Assembly: GCA_008364785.1 (NCBI GenBank)
Contig: VTTJ01000005.1
Coordinates: 248,001 to 312,000, forward strand
DNA: 64,000 nt
DNA from: Bacillus sp. BGMRC 2118
GTDB taxonomy: Bacteria > Bacillota > Bacilli > Bacillales > SA4
Direction: 5' to 3'
A program made the position numbers and the translations under genes. Positions 25,313 through 34,192 of the stretch are shown here, piece after piece (the stretch's first letter is position 1; each line of letters begins with the position of its first letter). Under the pieces are notes generated by a model. The model ran no database searches. It was not told where the DNA came from and worked only from the letters and a program-made list of their open reading frames with translations.

Positions 25313-25816
25313 TTATGCGGCATGGTGAAGCTCCCAATATAAAAAAGCACCATCCTTTACTGTACATTTCATCCCAAGTCTTTCGAGCAACCTAATAGAC
25401 TGCTCATCATTACTGTTACATTCCGTTAAAATTGATGTAATACTTTGTGCTTCAATAAACCAATCAATCATTGACTCAATGGCTTCGAACGCAATACTTT
25501 CATCCTTTATTTCCTTAATTAAATGATGAGTGAACTCCACAGCTCCCTCAACAGGTTTACCACGCATCATAATATCACCGATAATTCTCTTCTCTTCGTA
25601 TAGAATAATCATCCAAATACCCCAGCCAAACTCCTCTTTGTCCCGTTCCAATTTTTCAATATAATACGGCAGCATTCCAATAAGATCTGCAGATGGCCAA
25701 TCAGTAGGAATGGAAATGGGTGATCTCTTTTCAAGTTCCTTACGGTAGATGGCTAGTGACTTTATAAGATCTAACGAGCATGGAACTAAAAGTAAACGGT
25801 CGGTGATAATTTCCAT
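25313..25816 (-). CDS. GNAT family N-acetyltransferase (RimJ/RimL-like)
   Basis: A 167-residue protein beginning MEIITDRLLLVPCS, the N-terminal signature of the RimJ/RimL branch. The middle has GWGIWMIILYEEKRIIGDI and the end ECNSNDEQSIRLLERLGMKC. The canonical QxxGxG loop is not clear in ESIAFEAIESMIDWF, so acetyl-CoA binding may be weakened, though this branch is variable. Substrate unknown. Ends just beyond a shared terminator. Confidence 0.8.
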   Translation of the reverse strand: MEIITDRLLLVPCSLDLIKSLAIYRKELEKRSPISIPTDWPSADLIGMLPYYIEKLERDKEEFGWGIWMIILYEEKRIIGDIMMRGKPVEGAVEFTHHLIKEIKDESIAFEAIESMIDWFIEAQSITSILTECNSNDEQSIRLLERLGMKCTVKDGAFLYWELHHAA

Positions 25817-25890
25817 TAATACTCTCTCCCTTCTGGTATATATGGAAATGTAGAGAGTGATTCCTTCTCTTCGTAAGCAACATATAAAAA

Positions 25891-25917
25891 GGTCATAGAA
25901 TATCCTATTCTATGACC
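25891..25917 (-). terminator. Terminator of ctaG-ctaM
   Basis: Twelve-base-pair stem GGTCATAGAATA/TATTCTATGACC with a 3-base loop, minus-strand read-out TTTTTATATG, 47 bases after the ctaM stop. Confidence 0.9.
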
Positions 25918-25963
25918 AACTTTTCATATGACTTTTCTAACACATTTATTCAATTAGTAATGA

Positions 25964-26425
25964 TTAAAAACCAAGAATTGCTTTAATGACTGACGTCGTC
26001 TCCCCGCCTGTATAAAAAACATATAATAATAAATAGACAGCAACTCCTGTAATTGCAGTGAAAAACCACACAATACTTGTAATAGGTCCCATTTTTCTAT
26101 GTTTTTCAAGCTGATTTTTGAATCCTAATATTATTGTTGTAATCCCCATAACAGCACCGACTGTAGCAAGTGTAATATGAAATATTAAAAAGATCGTGTA
26201 AAAGATTTTAATATTATCTGGTCCACCAAAGCTGGTGTTTCCAACAAAGATCGTACGTGATGCATAAATAATAAAGAAGATGATAGCAAATACAGCAGCT
26301 AAGATCATTGCTTTTTTATGGGCATCAATTTTTCTTTGAGCAATAAGGTACCAGCCAATTGCAACAGTGATTGCACTAAGAACGATAAAGGTGGTACTAA
26401 TTGTAGGTAGAATCGGCAAATTCAT
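25964..26425 (-). CDS. ctaM: DUF420 membrane protein CtaM (YozB), cytochrome oxidase assembly
   Basis: A 153-residue protein with four membrane helices (about 8-28, 38-58, 75-98, 117-140). It belongs to the DUF420 family; the Staphylococcus aureus member CtaM is needed for a functional aa3-type oxidase. Here it follows ctaG by 94 bases in the cta locus, whereas B. subtilis keeps its relative yozB elsewhere as I recall. The His residues in KIDAHKKAM and LIFHITLATVG are family-typical. Start at 26425 after GAAAGGATGCTACAT; upstream in-frame starts are weaker. Confidence 0.85.
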   Translation of the reverse strand: MNLPILPTISTTFIVLSAITVAIGWYLIAQRKIDAHKKAMILAAVFAIIFFIIYASRTIFVGNTSFGGPDNIKIFYTIFLIFHITLATVGAVMGITTIILGFKNQLEKHRKMGPITSIVWFFTAITGVAVYLLLYVFYTGGETTSVIKAILGF

Positions 26426-26519
26426 ATGTAGCATCCTTTCAAATAAGAGAAATATGTAATAAGGAAAGACTGGCATTTCTGCTAGTCTTTCAAGTAATAG
26501 GTAAGACGAAAGCGTTTAA

Positions 26520-27395
26520 TTAACTGATTTGTGGTTCTGATTTTATTTCAAGTTCATCCTTCTCACGTTCTTTCTTCGCCCATTGGAAGAAGATATAACC
26601 TAAAATCGAACCATATACAATCTCTTGAACAACCTTCATGATGACGCCACCAAGTTGTTGATCCTCGATAAGAGGGAACCAGTTAAATAATTCTGGAGTA
26701 CTAATATTCAATGAAGCAATCATATCTGCTGGTACACAAAGCTCAAGTGCACTTAGCCACATTGTTGAATCTGTATATGTGCTGTACATCGGATCAGCAG
26801 CAAAAATAATAAGAGCACAGGCAGGTGTCAGCAAGACACCGTCTGCAAATATATAACCAATCTTCTTAATTGGTGAAAGCGACTGATCTTCAGGTAACGG
26901 ATTAACAACCGGCCACCACATAAAGAAAGCTCCAAAGAACAATACTGTTGTTGTAATAGCGTGAAGCAATTCATCAGTTTTAACCACATCAAATACAAGT
27001 GGAATGTGATAAATTGAGAAAATACCATTAAACAAAATCAGAGCAATTAAAGGTCTTGTTAAGAAACGAAAAATCGGTTTGATCCAACTTACATTTACAA
27101 ATCCTCGAAGTAGAGTAGTTGGGAGACCTAAAATTAATAAAGGTGGTACAGCAAGGTATACAATTGCCATTGCAGTCATATGGGCACTGAACATTAAGTG
27201 TCCAAGTAAATCAAAAGGTCCTCCCTTCATTAAGTATAGTAATACCATACTAGAGACAAAGAAGAAGCTTTGTTTTCGAGTTACCTTGTATTTATCCTTA
27301 CGAATTAGAATAAAATAAATTCCTATTATTGCTATAATGACAGCTAAATAGAGTGGACTCCATAGAGCTCTAAATCCGAATACACTGATGTCCAT
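26520..27395 (-). CDS. ctaG: Cytochrome c oxidase assembly factor CtaG
   Basis: A 291-residue protein with seven predicted membrane helices and the caa3_CtaG family motifs HLMFSAHMTAMAIVYLAVPP and HIPLVFD. In B. subtilis CtaG is needed for formation of active caa3 oxidase, probably copper insertion. Start at 27395 (MDISVFGF) follows AGGAGGTGCCCTAT; a GTG three codons up lies inside the ribosome site. It has its own promoter (27456-27484) and is separated from ctaF by a terminator. Confidence 0.95.
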   Translation of the reverse strand: MDISVFGFRALWSPLYLAVIIAIIGIYFILIRKDKYKVTRKQSFFFVSSMVLLYLMKGGPFDLLGHLMFSAHMTAMAIVYLAVPPLLILGLPTTLLRGFVNVSWIKPIFRFLTRPLIALILFNGIFSIYHIPLVFDVVKTDELLHAITTTVLFFGAFFMWWPVVNPLPEDQSLSPIKKIGYIFADGVLLTPACALIIFAADPMYSTYTDSTMWLSALELCVPADMIASLNISTPELFNWFPLIEDQQLGGVIMKVVQEIVYGSILGYIFFQWAKKEREKDELEIKSEPQIS

Positions 27396-27455
27396 ATAGG
27401 GCACCTCCTAAAAAGGATATTACTTATATTGTGTATAGGCATACACATATTTAAT

Positions 27456-27484
27456 ATTATACCGTTTTCGAAATCTACTAGCAA
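27456..27484 (-). promoter_or_regulatory. Sigma A promoter of ctaG-ctaM
   Basis: On the minus strand TTGCTA (-35), a 17-base spacer, and TATAAT (-10); transcription would start near 27449, about 55 bases before the ctaG start. The -10 is perfect and the -35 has four of six bases. Confidence 0.75.
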
Positions 27485-27520
27485 TGAACGTTATGTGAAC
27501 GAAAAAACACTACATAGAAA

Positions 27521-27548
27521 AAAGAGTGAGCAACTTTGCTCACTCTTT
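27521..27548 (-). terminator. Terminator after ctaF
   Basis: Stem AGAGTGAGCA/TGCTCACTCT with an ACTT loop, minus-strand read-out TTTTTTC, ten bases after the ctaF stop. It separates ctaCDEF from ctaG-ctaM. Confidence 0.85.
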
Positions 27549-27557
27549 CTTTACTTT

Positions 27558-27887
27558 TTACCACCAGATAATTGTAGTAAAAGCTAAAACTGTGATCCCG
27601 GCAACTAAAATTCCAGAGTAAAGGAACAGTGCTGGAGCTTCATGACCTTTATGACTCATGTGCATGAAATAGTATAGTTGAAAAATCACTTGAACTACAG
27701 CTAATAATAAAATAAACGGAACTGCGAACCATCCAGAAAAATCTTCGTAACCTACTGCTAAGAATGCAACTAATGTTAATGCAATCATTAGAGCAAATGA
27801 AACGACTTGATATTTCATATCCTGTTTATTTTTCTTACGACGATAAGCAATATCTACATTTGGGTTACCAGTTTGTTTTGTAGCCAT
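27558..27887 (-). CDS. ctaF: Cytochrome c oxidase subunit IV (caa3 type)
   Basis: A 109-residue protein with three membrane helices (about 28-48, 54-76, 86-107) and the quinol/cytochrome oxidase subunit IV signature QLYYFMHMSHKGHE. It is the small subunit of the caa3 oxidase in the cytoplasmic membrane. It starts 4 bases after the ctaE stop with GGTGGGATAATCAG as ribosome site. Confidence 0.95.
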   Translation of the reverse strand: MATKQTGNPNVDIAYRRKKNKQDMKYQVVSFALMIALTLVAFLAVGYEDFSGWFAVPFILLLAVVQVIFQLYYFMHMSHKGHEAPALFLYSGILVAGITVLAFTTIIWW

Positions 27888-27891
27888 CTGA

Positions 27892-28521
27892 TTATCCCAC
27901 CATTCCCATTAAGTATACTACTGTAAAGATGAACACCCAAACTACGTCAATGAAGTGCCAGTATAGGCTGGCAATGTAGAATTTAGGTGCATTATACAGG
28001 TTTAATCCACGTTTAGCATTACGTACCATTAAAGTAATGATCCAAAGTAAACCGAATGCTACGTGTCCTCCATGGAATCCTACAAGAGTGTAGAAAGCGG
28101 ACCCAAAAGCACTACTTGTAAATGTAAATTCAAACTCATGAACATAGTGATTAAACTCATAAATCTCAAGTCCAAGGAAAGCTGCTCCAAGTAGTACTGT
28201 AATGAACAACCAAAGCTGCATTTTAGCAAAATCAAAATTCTTCATATGGTACATTGCATATACGCTTGTTAAAGAACTCGTTAATAGTAACATTGTTGCT
28301 AAAAATGCAATTTCTAAACCAAATAATTCTTGAGATGTTGCTCCACCATTAGTGGAATTTTTAAGTGCTAAATATGTTGCAAATAGAGAACCGAATAATA
28401 CTGTTTCTCCGCCTAGAAAGAACCAAAATGCTAAAAACTTATTTTTTCCTTCGAGGGTTGCTTTTTCAGGTTCTGCAGGAAATGTTTCTGCTGTTAATTT
28501 TTCTTCAACATGCGCTCCCAT
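27892..28521 (-). CDS. ctaE: Cytochrome c oxidase subunit III
   Basis: A 209-residue five-helix protein, shorter than the seven-helix mitochondrial form as expected for Bacillus caa3. Motifs NKFLAFWFFLGGETVLFGS, TLVGFHGGHVAFGL and ASLYWHFIDVVWVFIFTVVYL are typical, including the Glu of the helix-III region and the C-terminal W-H-F-x-D-V-V-W. ATG overlaps the ctaD stop by one base (TAATG). Confidence 0.97.
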   Translation of the reverse strand: MGAHVEEKLTAETFPAEPEKATLEGKNKFLAFWFFLGGETVLFGSLFATYLALKNSTNGGATSQELFGLEIAFLATMLLLTSSLTSVYAMYHMKNFDFAKMQLWLFITVLLGAAFLGLEIYEFNHYVHEFEFTFTSSAFGSAFYTLVGFHGGHVAFGLLWIITLMVRNAKRGLNLYNAPKFYIASLYWHFIDVVWVFIFTVVYLMGMVG

Positions 28522-30401
28522 TATCCCTTAACCCCCTTATTATCATCATTTTCTAATTCTTCTTTATGAATGTGGAAACCATGGTCATCAATTACAGAAC
28601 GGAAGAACATAGTTCCTAATAAAATTAACATACCAACAATACCAACAATTAATGAAGGAATGTTTGTAGTATCACCTTGAATGTTCGCATACATGAAACC
28701 AAACGCTGCAATAAATAATCCAAGAGACATAATAAATGGGAAAATAGAAGCATTTGGCATATGAATATCTCCCAGAGGTTCTGCAGGAGTCATTTCATCT
28801 CTGCCTTCCATCTTTTCAACCCATAAAGCATCTAATCCACGAACAAGTGGTAATTGCTTAAAGTTATATTCAGGTGCAGGTGAAGAAATTGCCCATTCTA
28901 GAGTACGACCAGTACCCCAAGGATCATTTCCAACACGCTTACCTTTTACTGAAGTGATAATTACATTGTACAGGAATACAAGTGTACCTAACGCCATACC
29001 AACTGCACCGATAGAACTAATTAAGTTTCCTAAGTCCCAACCTTGATTTGGTAAGTAAGTGAATATACGTCGTGGCATACCCATTAAACCTAAGAAATGT
29101 TGGATAAAGAACGTTAAATGGAAACCTAGGAAGAATAACCAGAACGAAATTTTTCCAAGTGTTTCGTTTAGCATCTTACCAAATACTTTTGGCCACCAGT
29201 ACGTAATACCGGCGAATACTGCAAACACTACCCCACCAACAATTACATAGTGGAAGTGAGCGACTACGAAATAAGAATCATGATACTGATAGTCAGCTGC
29301 AGCTGCTGCAAGCATAACCCCAGTTACTCCACCCATTACGAATGTTGGGATGAAAGCAACTGCCCAGATCATTGGTACTGTAAAACGAATATGTCCGCCC
29401 CACATTGTAAATAACCAGTTGAAGATTTTTACCCCTGTTGGAACAGCAATCGCCATTGTTGCAACAGCGAAGATTGCATTTGCAATTGGTCCTAGGCCAG
29501 TTGTAAACATATGGTGAGCCCATACCATGAATCCTAGGAAACCGATTAATACTGTAGCGAATACCATTGCAGAATAACCGAACAGACGCTTTTTAGAGAA
29601 TGTTGCAAATATCTCAGAGAAAATACCGAATGCCGGTAAAATTAAGATATATACTTCAGGATGTCCAAAGATCCAGAATAAGTGCTCCCAGATAATTGTA
29701 TTTCCTCCAGCTGCTTCATTAAAGAAGTTAGAACCAAATAAGCGGTCAAACATCATTAAGAATAAACCGACAGTTAAAGCAGGGAATGCAAATAGAATTA
29801 GTGCAGATGTAACAAAAGATGACCAAGTGAATAATGGCATACGCATATATGTCATACCTGGTGCACGCATGTTAATAATGGTAACAAGGAAGTTAATCCC
29901 CCCCATTAATGTACCTGCTCCAGAGATCTGTAAACCTAACACATAAAAATCAACACCGTGTCCGGCACTTTCCATTGCGAGTGATGCATATGAAGTCCAA
30001 CCTGCATCTGGTGCCCCGCCCAAGAACCAACTTAAGTTCATGAATACTCCACCAAAGAAGAATAACCAGAAACCTAGTGAGTTTAAAAATGGGAATGCAA
30101 CGTCACGTGCACCAATTTGTAACGGAATTACTGCATTCATGAAACCAAAAATGATTGGCATGGCAGCAAAGAAAATCATGGTTGTACCATGCATTGTTAA
30201 AATTTCGTTATACATTCCTGCACTAACGAAGTCGTTATGAGGAATAGCTAGCTGGATACGGATAAATAATGCTTCTAATCCACCAACAAGGAAGAAGAAT
30301 CCACCAGCGATGAAATAAAGAATGGCGATTTTCTTATGGTCTACGGTTGTTAAGTAGTCCCAAATCGTTGCGCCAATCGTATTCTTTGTTAACGTACTCA
30401 C
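28521..30401 (-). CDS. ctaD: Cytochrome c oxidase subunit I (heme-copper oxidase)
   Basis: A 626-residue catalytic subunit with twelve core helices plus extra C-terminal helices. It holds heme a, heme a3 and CuB. Visible are the heme a ligand region EILTMHGTTMIFFAAMP, the CuB His-Tyr region WIFGHPEVYILILPAFGI, the CuB histidines in WAHHMFTTG, and the heme ligands in YFVVAHFHYVIVGG. It reduces oxygen and pumps protons. GTG start after GGGAGGTAAAATC, 26 bases after ctaC. Catalytic residues appear intact. Confidence 0.98.
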   Translation of the reverse strand: MSTLTKNTIGATIWDYLTTVDHKKIAILYFIAGGFFFLVGGLEALFIRIQLAIPHNDFVSAGMYNEILTMHGTTMIFFAAMPIIFGFMNAVIPLQIGARDVAFPFLNSLGFWLFFFGGVFMNLSWFLGGAPDAGWTSYASLAMESAGHGVDFYVLGLQISGAGTLMGGINFLVTIINMRAPGMTYMRMPLFTWSSFVTSALILFAFPALTVGLFLMMFDRLFGSNFFNEAAGGNTIIWEHLFWIFGHPEVYILILPAFGIFSEIFATFSKKRLFGYSAMVFATVLIGFLGFMVWAHHMFTTGLGPIANAIFAVATMAIAVPTGVKIFNWLFTMWGGHIRFTVPMIWAVAFIPTFVMGGVTGVMLAAAAADYQYHDSYFVVAHFHYVIVGGVVFAVFAGITYWWPKVFGKMLNETLGKISFWLFFLGFHLTFFIQHFLGLMGMPRRIFTYLPNQGWDLGNLISSIGAVGMALGTLVFLYNVIITSVKGKRVGNDPWGTGRTLEWAISSPAPEYNFKQLPLVRGLDALWVEKMEGRDEMTPAEPLGDIHMPNASIFPFIMSLGLFIAAFGFMYANIQGDTTNIPSLIVGIVGMLILLGTMFFRSVIDDHGFHIHKEELENDDNKGVKG

Positions 30402-30427
30402 GATTTTACCTCCCTTTCAAATGATGC

Positions 30428-31471
30428 TTACTTCTTCTCTACAGATAAACTAAATAAATACTCAGTTAATGCATCAATTTCTTCTTCCTTTAGTTTTCCG
30501 TAAGTATTACTCATTTTGTTACCTGGTTTGATTTCCTCTGGATCTCTTAACCAGCTTTTTAAGTTTTCTTCATTATGGTCTAAGATACCAGCAATACGAG
30601 TGCGATCAGCAAAGTTAGATAAATTCGGAGCTAAACGGCTTCCTTCATTACCAACAGCGTGACAACCGATACAACTCTTCTCTTGGAATAATTGTTCACC
30701 AGCTTGAGCTAACTCAGTATCAACTTGTGGTTGAACATTAGCCATTTTATCAATCCAGTTATTAAAATCTTCCTTAGATACTGCTCTTACTTTAAAGTCC
30801 ATTAAACCATGTGATGGTCCACATAACTCAGTACATTTACCATAGTAGATTCCTTCTTCGTATGCTTGTAACCACATTTGGTTTGTGTTATCTGTGTTTG
30901 TGTCCATCTTACCACCAATAGTTGGTACCCAGAATGCGTGTTTAACATCTGCACCCTTAAGGTTAAAGTAAACTCTTTCACCTGTTGGGATAATTAAATC
31001 TTGAGATGTTACCACTTTGTGGTCAGGGTATTCAAATTCCCACCAGTAAAGGTAAGCAGTAACGTTTACAACTAATGCATCTTTATCACGTGTTTCTTCT
31101 TTCATAGGTGATACGTCTGCTAGTTTAAATGTATACGATACTGTTGGTACTGCTAAGATGATTAATAATAAAATCGGAATAACAGTCCAAATGATTTCTA
31201 GCTTATGGTTTCCTTCAACTTGCTCTGGGATTTTATTTTCATCCCCTTTACGCTCGCGGAAACGGAACATAACGTAAATAAAAATTAATGTTACAACTAA
31301 TACAACAACAACCATAATGATCGTACTAATCATCATGAGTGAGAATTGCATTTCGGCTCCTTCGCCTTTAGGTTCTAGTGTCGTTAAATATGGCTCACCA
31401 CAACCCGCTAAAAAAAGCGCCATCATTGTAAATAATGAAAATAAGCGCCACTTCAAGTGCCCTTGTTTCAT
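30428..31471 (-). CDS. ctaC: Cytochrome c oxidase subunit II with fused cytochrome c domain
   Basis: A 347-residue lipoprotein: signal with lipobox LFLAGC (Cys24), two membrane helices (about 45-70, 90-112), the CuA cupredoxin domain (about 125-250) with CTELCGPSHGLMDF ligands, and a C-terminal cytochrome c domain with CIGCH near residue 270 and an axial Met in NKMSNTYG. The fusion marks the oxidase as caa3 type, taking electrons from cytochrome c. First gene of ctaCDEF. Upstream region 31472-31615 carries an AT-rich promoter-like stretch. Confidence 0.98.
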   Translation of the reverse strand: MKQGHLKWRLFSLFTMMALFLAGCGEPYLTTLEPKGEGAEMQFSLMMISTIIMVVVVLVVTLIFIYVMFRFRERKGDENKIPEQVEGNHKLEIIWTVIPILLLIILAVPTVSYTFKLADVSPMKEETRDKDALVVNVTAYLYWWEFEYPDHKVVTSQDLIIPTGERVYFNLKGADVKHAFWVPTIGGKMDTNTDNTNQMWLQAYEEGIYYGKCTELCGPSHGLMDFKVRAVSKEDFNNWIDKMANVQPQVDTELAQAGEQLFQEKSCIGCHAVGNEGSRLAPNLSNFADRTRIAGILDHNEENLKSWLRDPEEIKPGNKMSNTYGKLKEEEIDALTEYLFSLSVEKK

Positions 31472-31615
31472 AACGTAGTTAACCCCACTTTCCTTAAGTA
31501 ATAATCAATGGTCCTTGTTTGGATGCTTGAAGATACATCCTGAATTCTACTATATAATCAAAAAAGGAATCCCAATTTTCAAATACCTGTTACCAGGTTT
31601 GCACAAACATGCTAG

Positions 31616-32551
31616 TTAGAAAAACGTAGCGACAATCATAGCTACAAACAGAATAGTCAAATAGTTAAGAGAGTATACAAACATCGTCGTTGCCCACTTA
31701 ATATCATCCTTTGTTTTATAGCCTTTTAATCCCAACCATAACCATCCAATGTTTAACAGTGTTGCTATTACCATGAATATCGTACCTAATGAGTATAAGT
31801 AAAATGGTAGTGGCAGTAAGCAAACAATCCAAATTAAGATTTGTCGCTTAGTCATTGCAAATCCATGAACAACTGGCAACATTGGTATTCCAGCTGCTCG
31901 ATACTCCTCTACCCTTCTCATCGCAAGTGCTAGGAAGTGTGGAGGCTGCCAAATAAACATTATTAGAAAAATGACCCACGCTACTATATGCAAGTCCGGA
32001 TCAACAGCTGCCCATCCTATTAAAGGTGGTACTGCACCTGAGATACTTCCGATTACGGTGTTAATCGTGTATCGTCGTTTTGACCACATTGAATATAGAA
32101 TTACATACGTGAATGCACCAACTAAACCAATAACTGCGGCCATGATACTAGTTGCAGCAAGCATACCTGTACCAACGGCTGTAAAAGTAATTCCCATCCA
32201 AAGTACTCGGCTCGGAGAAAATCTTCCTGTTACAGTTGGTCGTTTCTTCGTCCGATCCATAAGATGGTCAATATCGCGGTCAATATAATTATTTAAACTA
32301 CAAGACCCGGCAATTACTAATGAAGTTCCAAGAAGTGTGAGTAGAGCAATATGCCAGTTGGCTAGAAAACTTTGTCCAGTATAGTGGAAGGCTAGCCAAA
32401 GACCTGTAAATGCTGTAATTAGGTTTGACCTGATAATACCTATTTTTATTAAGGCCATAAAGTCTTGCCATACAGTTGTTTTATAGGCCTCACTCTGAGG
32501 ACTCTCATGCTCCGTGCTTGGCGCTTCATCAATTGTCCTCGAATTTGCCAT
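31616..32551 (-). CDS. ctaB: Protoheme IX farnesyltransferase (heme O synthase)
   Basis: A 311-residue UbiA-family prenyltransferase with eight to nine helices. It adds the farnesyl group of farnesyl diphosphate to heme B to give heme O. The first Asp-rich motif is [18 protein letters not shown] (about residue 87) and the second region is [11 protein letters not shown] near residue 275. Start after AAAGGAGGATTGCGTA. It is 144 bases upstream of ctaC and diverges from ctaA. Confidence 0.96.
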   Translation of the reverse strand: MANSRTIDEAPSTEHESPQSEAYKTTVWQDFMALIKIGIIRSNLITAFTGLWLAFHYTGQSFLANWHIALLTLLGTSLVIAGSCSLNNYIDRDIDHLMDRTKKRPTVTGRFSPSRVLWMGITFTAVGTGMLAATSIMAAVIGLVGAFTYVILYSMWSKRRYTINTVIGSISGAVPPLIGWAAVDPDLHIVAWVIFLIMFIWQPPHFLALAMRRVEEYRAAGIPMLPVVHGFAMTKRQILIWIVCLLPLPFYLYSLGTIFMVIATLLNIGWLWLGLKGYKTKDDIKWATTMFVYSLNYLTILFVAMIVATFF

Positions 32552-33076
32552 TACGCAATCCTCCTTTGAGTAAGAACAAGCAATATATGATGAGGAAGTC
32601 CAAAAAAAGAAGATATCTTCAATATAATATAAAATTGAAGAATATTAAAGTACATCCCTTGTATATTAAACCACAAATCTTAAAAAAATTGTGAAAGAGT
32701 TATGTACGATTTTTGTCTTTTTTGTGAATGGACATTGATTAAAATATGGAAAGAATTAATTCCACTATTGAACTTCCCAATATTATAATGAGGAATGCAA
32801 ATTTATTATTTCTATATACAAATTTCTCCCCTTTTATTTCTAGCAAATTAATCCACAATATTCAACCTTTTTTAGTATTATTGTTGCTACTACTATGTTT
32901 TTTCTGTTTAAATTTGCACTACAATCTATATCTTACAGATATAACACACAATTGTCACTTTATTTCCTTTGATATTTCGACAGCTTTTTTATAGAATTAC
33001 TATTGTATGTATTTTTCGCTAATGTCATAAAAAAATCTACTAAATATTTTTGAGAATAAGAATGAAGGTGAACAAT
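32552..33076. promoter_or_regulatory. Divergent ctaB/ctaA control region with ResD-like boxes
   Basis: A 525-base very AT-rich region without a convincing gene. It holds TTTGTGAAT at 32721-32729, an exact match to the ResD box consensus, and ATTGTGAAA at 32688-32696, a near match. ResDE activates ctaA and the cta operon in B. subtilis under oxygen limitation. Promoter elements for ctaA could not be placed firmly. Confidence 0.6.
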
Positions 33077-34018
33077 TTGAACCGAGCCTTAAAAACGTTC
33101 GCTATAATTACGACTATTGGAATGCTGCTCATCTTAATAAGCGGGGCAGTTGTAACAAAAACGGAATCCGGTGAAGGATGTGGGGCTAGTTGGCCATTAT
33201 GTCATGGTGAGTTTGTTCCAAGTGAAATCACCTTTGAGTTAGTTATTGAGCTCACTCATCGACTTGTGACAGGTACTGTTGGTATTTTAGTACTTATCCT
33301 ATGTATTTGGACGTGGAGAAAGTTAGGTCATATTAGGGAAACTAAATTTCTATCCATTTTGGCCTTTTTGTTTTTAGTTTTGCAAGCGCTGATAGGAGCT
33401 GCTGCCGTTCTTTGGGAGCAATCGTCTGCTGTACTTGCCTTGCACTTCGGTATATCTCTAATTTCTTTTGCGGCAGTCTTTTTATTAACATTACTAGTAT
33501 TCGAGGATAGTTCACAAACAAGAGTTAAACCTACTATCATTAGCCGAAGATTACAGTTTCATATCATTGGTATTACTGTCTATAGCTATTTAGTTGTTTA
33601 TACCGGTGCATTAGTAAGGCATAAAAATGCAAGTCTTGCTTGTCCCGAATGGCCATTATGTACGAAAAACAGTCTACTGCCTACCCAATCACATGAATGG
33701 ATTCAAATGGGCCACCGCTTTGCAGCAGGCTTGATCTTTATTTGGATTATGTATGCAACATATATCGCCGTTCGATATTATCGAGACCAAAAGGCGGTAA
33801 AAAACAGTTTCATTGTATCTGCTATTTTGGTTAGCTTACAAGTTATTAGTGGCGCAACAATTGTAGTTACAAAGTTACAATTCATCGGAGTTGCCTTATT
33901 ACATGCATTTTTTATTTCATGTTTATTCGGCGTATTAAGTTACCTTGTACTATTATTAACTAGAAGTCGATATCAGCAAAAAATAAACAGTAATATCACG
34001 AAGACAACAAATGTATAA
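33077..34018 (+). CDS. ctaA: Heme A synthase
   Basis: A 313-residue eight-helix membrane enzyme converting heme O to heme A. It has two homologous four-helix halves. In the first extracellular loop [11 protein letters not shown] gives the Cys pair and ELTHRLVTG a heme-ligand His; in the second half are [16 protein letters not shown] and the C-terminal ALLHAFF. I place the start at the TTG at 33077 ([10 protein letters not shown]) behind GAAGGTGAACAAT; an ATG further up overlaps that site. Divergent from ctaB, so both heme-modifying enzymes share a control region. Confidence 0.96.
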   Translation: MNRALKTFAIITTIGMLLILISGAVVTKTESGEGCGASWPLCHGEFVPSEITFELVIELTHRLVTGTVGILVLILCIWTWRKLGHIRETKFLSILAFLFLVLQALIGAAAVLWEQSSAVLALHFGISLISFAAVFLLTLLVFEDSSQTRVKPTIISRRLQFHIIGITVYSYLVVYTGALVRHKNASLACPEWPLCTKNSLLPTQSHEWIQMGHRFAAGLIFIWIMYATYIAVRYYRDQKAVKNSFIVSAILVSLQVISGATIVVTKLQFIGVALLHAFFISCLFGVLSYLVLLLTRSRYQQKINSNITKTTNV

Positions 34019-34020
34019 AA

Positions 34021-34049
34021 AAGCGAGGGGAAGCTCCCCTCGCTTTTTA
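34021..34049 (+). terminator. Terminator of ctaA
   Basis: Eleven-base-pair stem AAGCGAGGGGA/TCCCCTCGCTT with a 3-base loop and following TTTAT. Confidence 0.92.
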
Positions 34050-34065
34050 TATTTCTATTTTATTT

Positions 34066-34170
34066 TATGGCTCTTTTAAACTTTGTTGTTGATTTTCGTC
34101 CCAGAACACTCGCCGGATACCGCGGGAGTCTCGCGTCCTTTCACTTCAATTAGCCTGCTAAATATCAACA
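34066..34170. repeat. Fragment of a second dispersed repeat type
   Basis: Begins GGCTCTTTTAAACTTTGTTG, like the inverted end of the main repeat family, and runs into TTGATTTTCGTCCCAGAACA, CTCGCC and CCGCGGGAGTCTCGCG. The last part resembles a GC-richer repeat I have seen in Bacillaceae genomes (TTGATTTCCGTCCCAGG...CTTTCCGCGGG). It is locally much richer in GC than its surroundings. Between ctaA and pycA 3' ends. Confidence 0.5.
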
Positions 34171-34192
34171 CTGTTCTTTTACACAGCCTATT

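Noticed and set aside
32746..32994. Open frame of 82 codons in the ctaB-ctaA gap
   Set aside because: No ribosome site, extreme AT bias and a composition of Leu/Phe/Asn expected by chance; it would also run through the promoter region.
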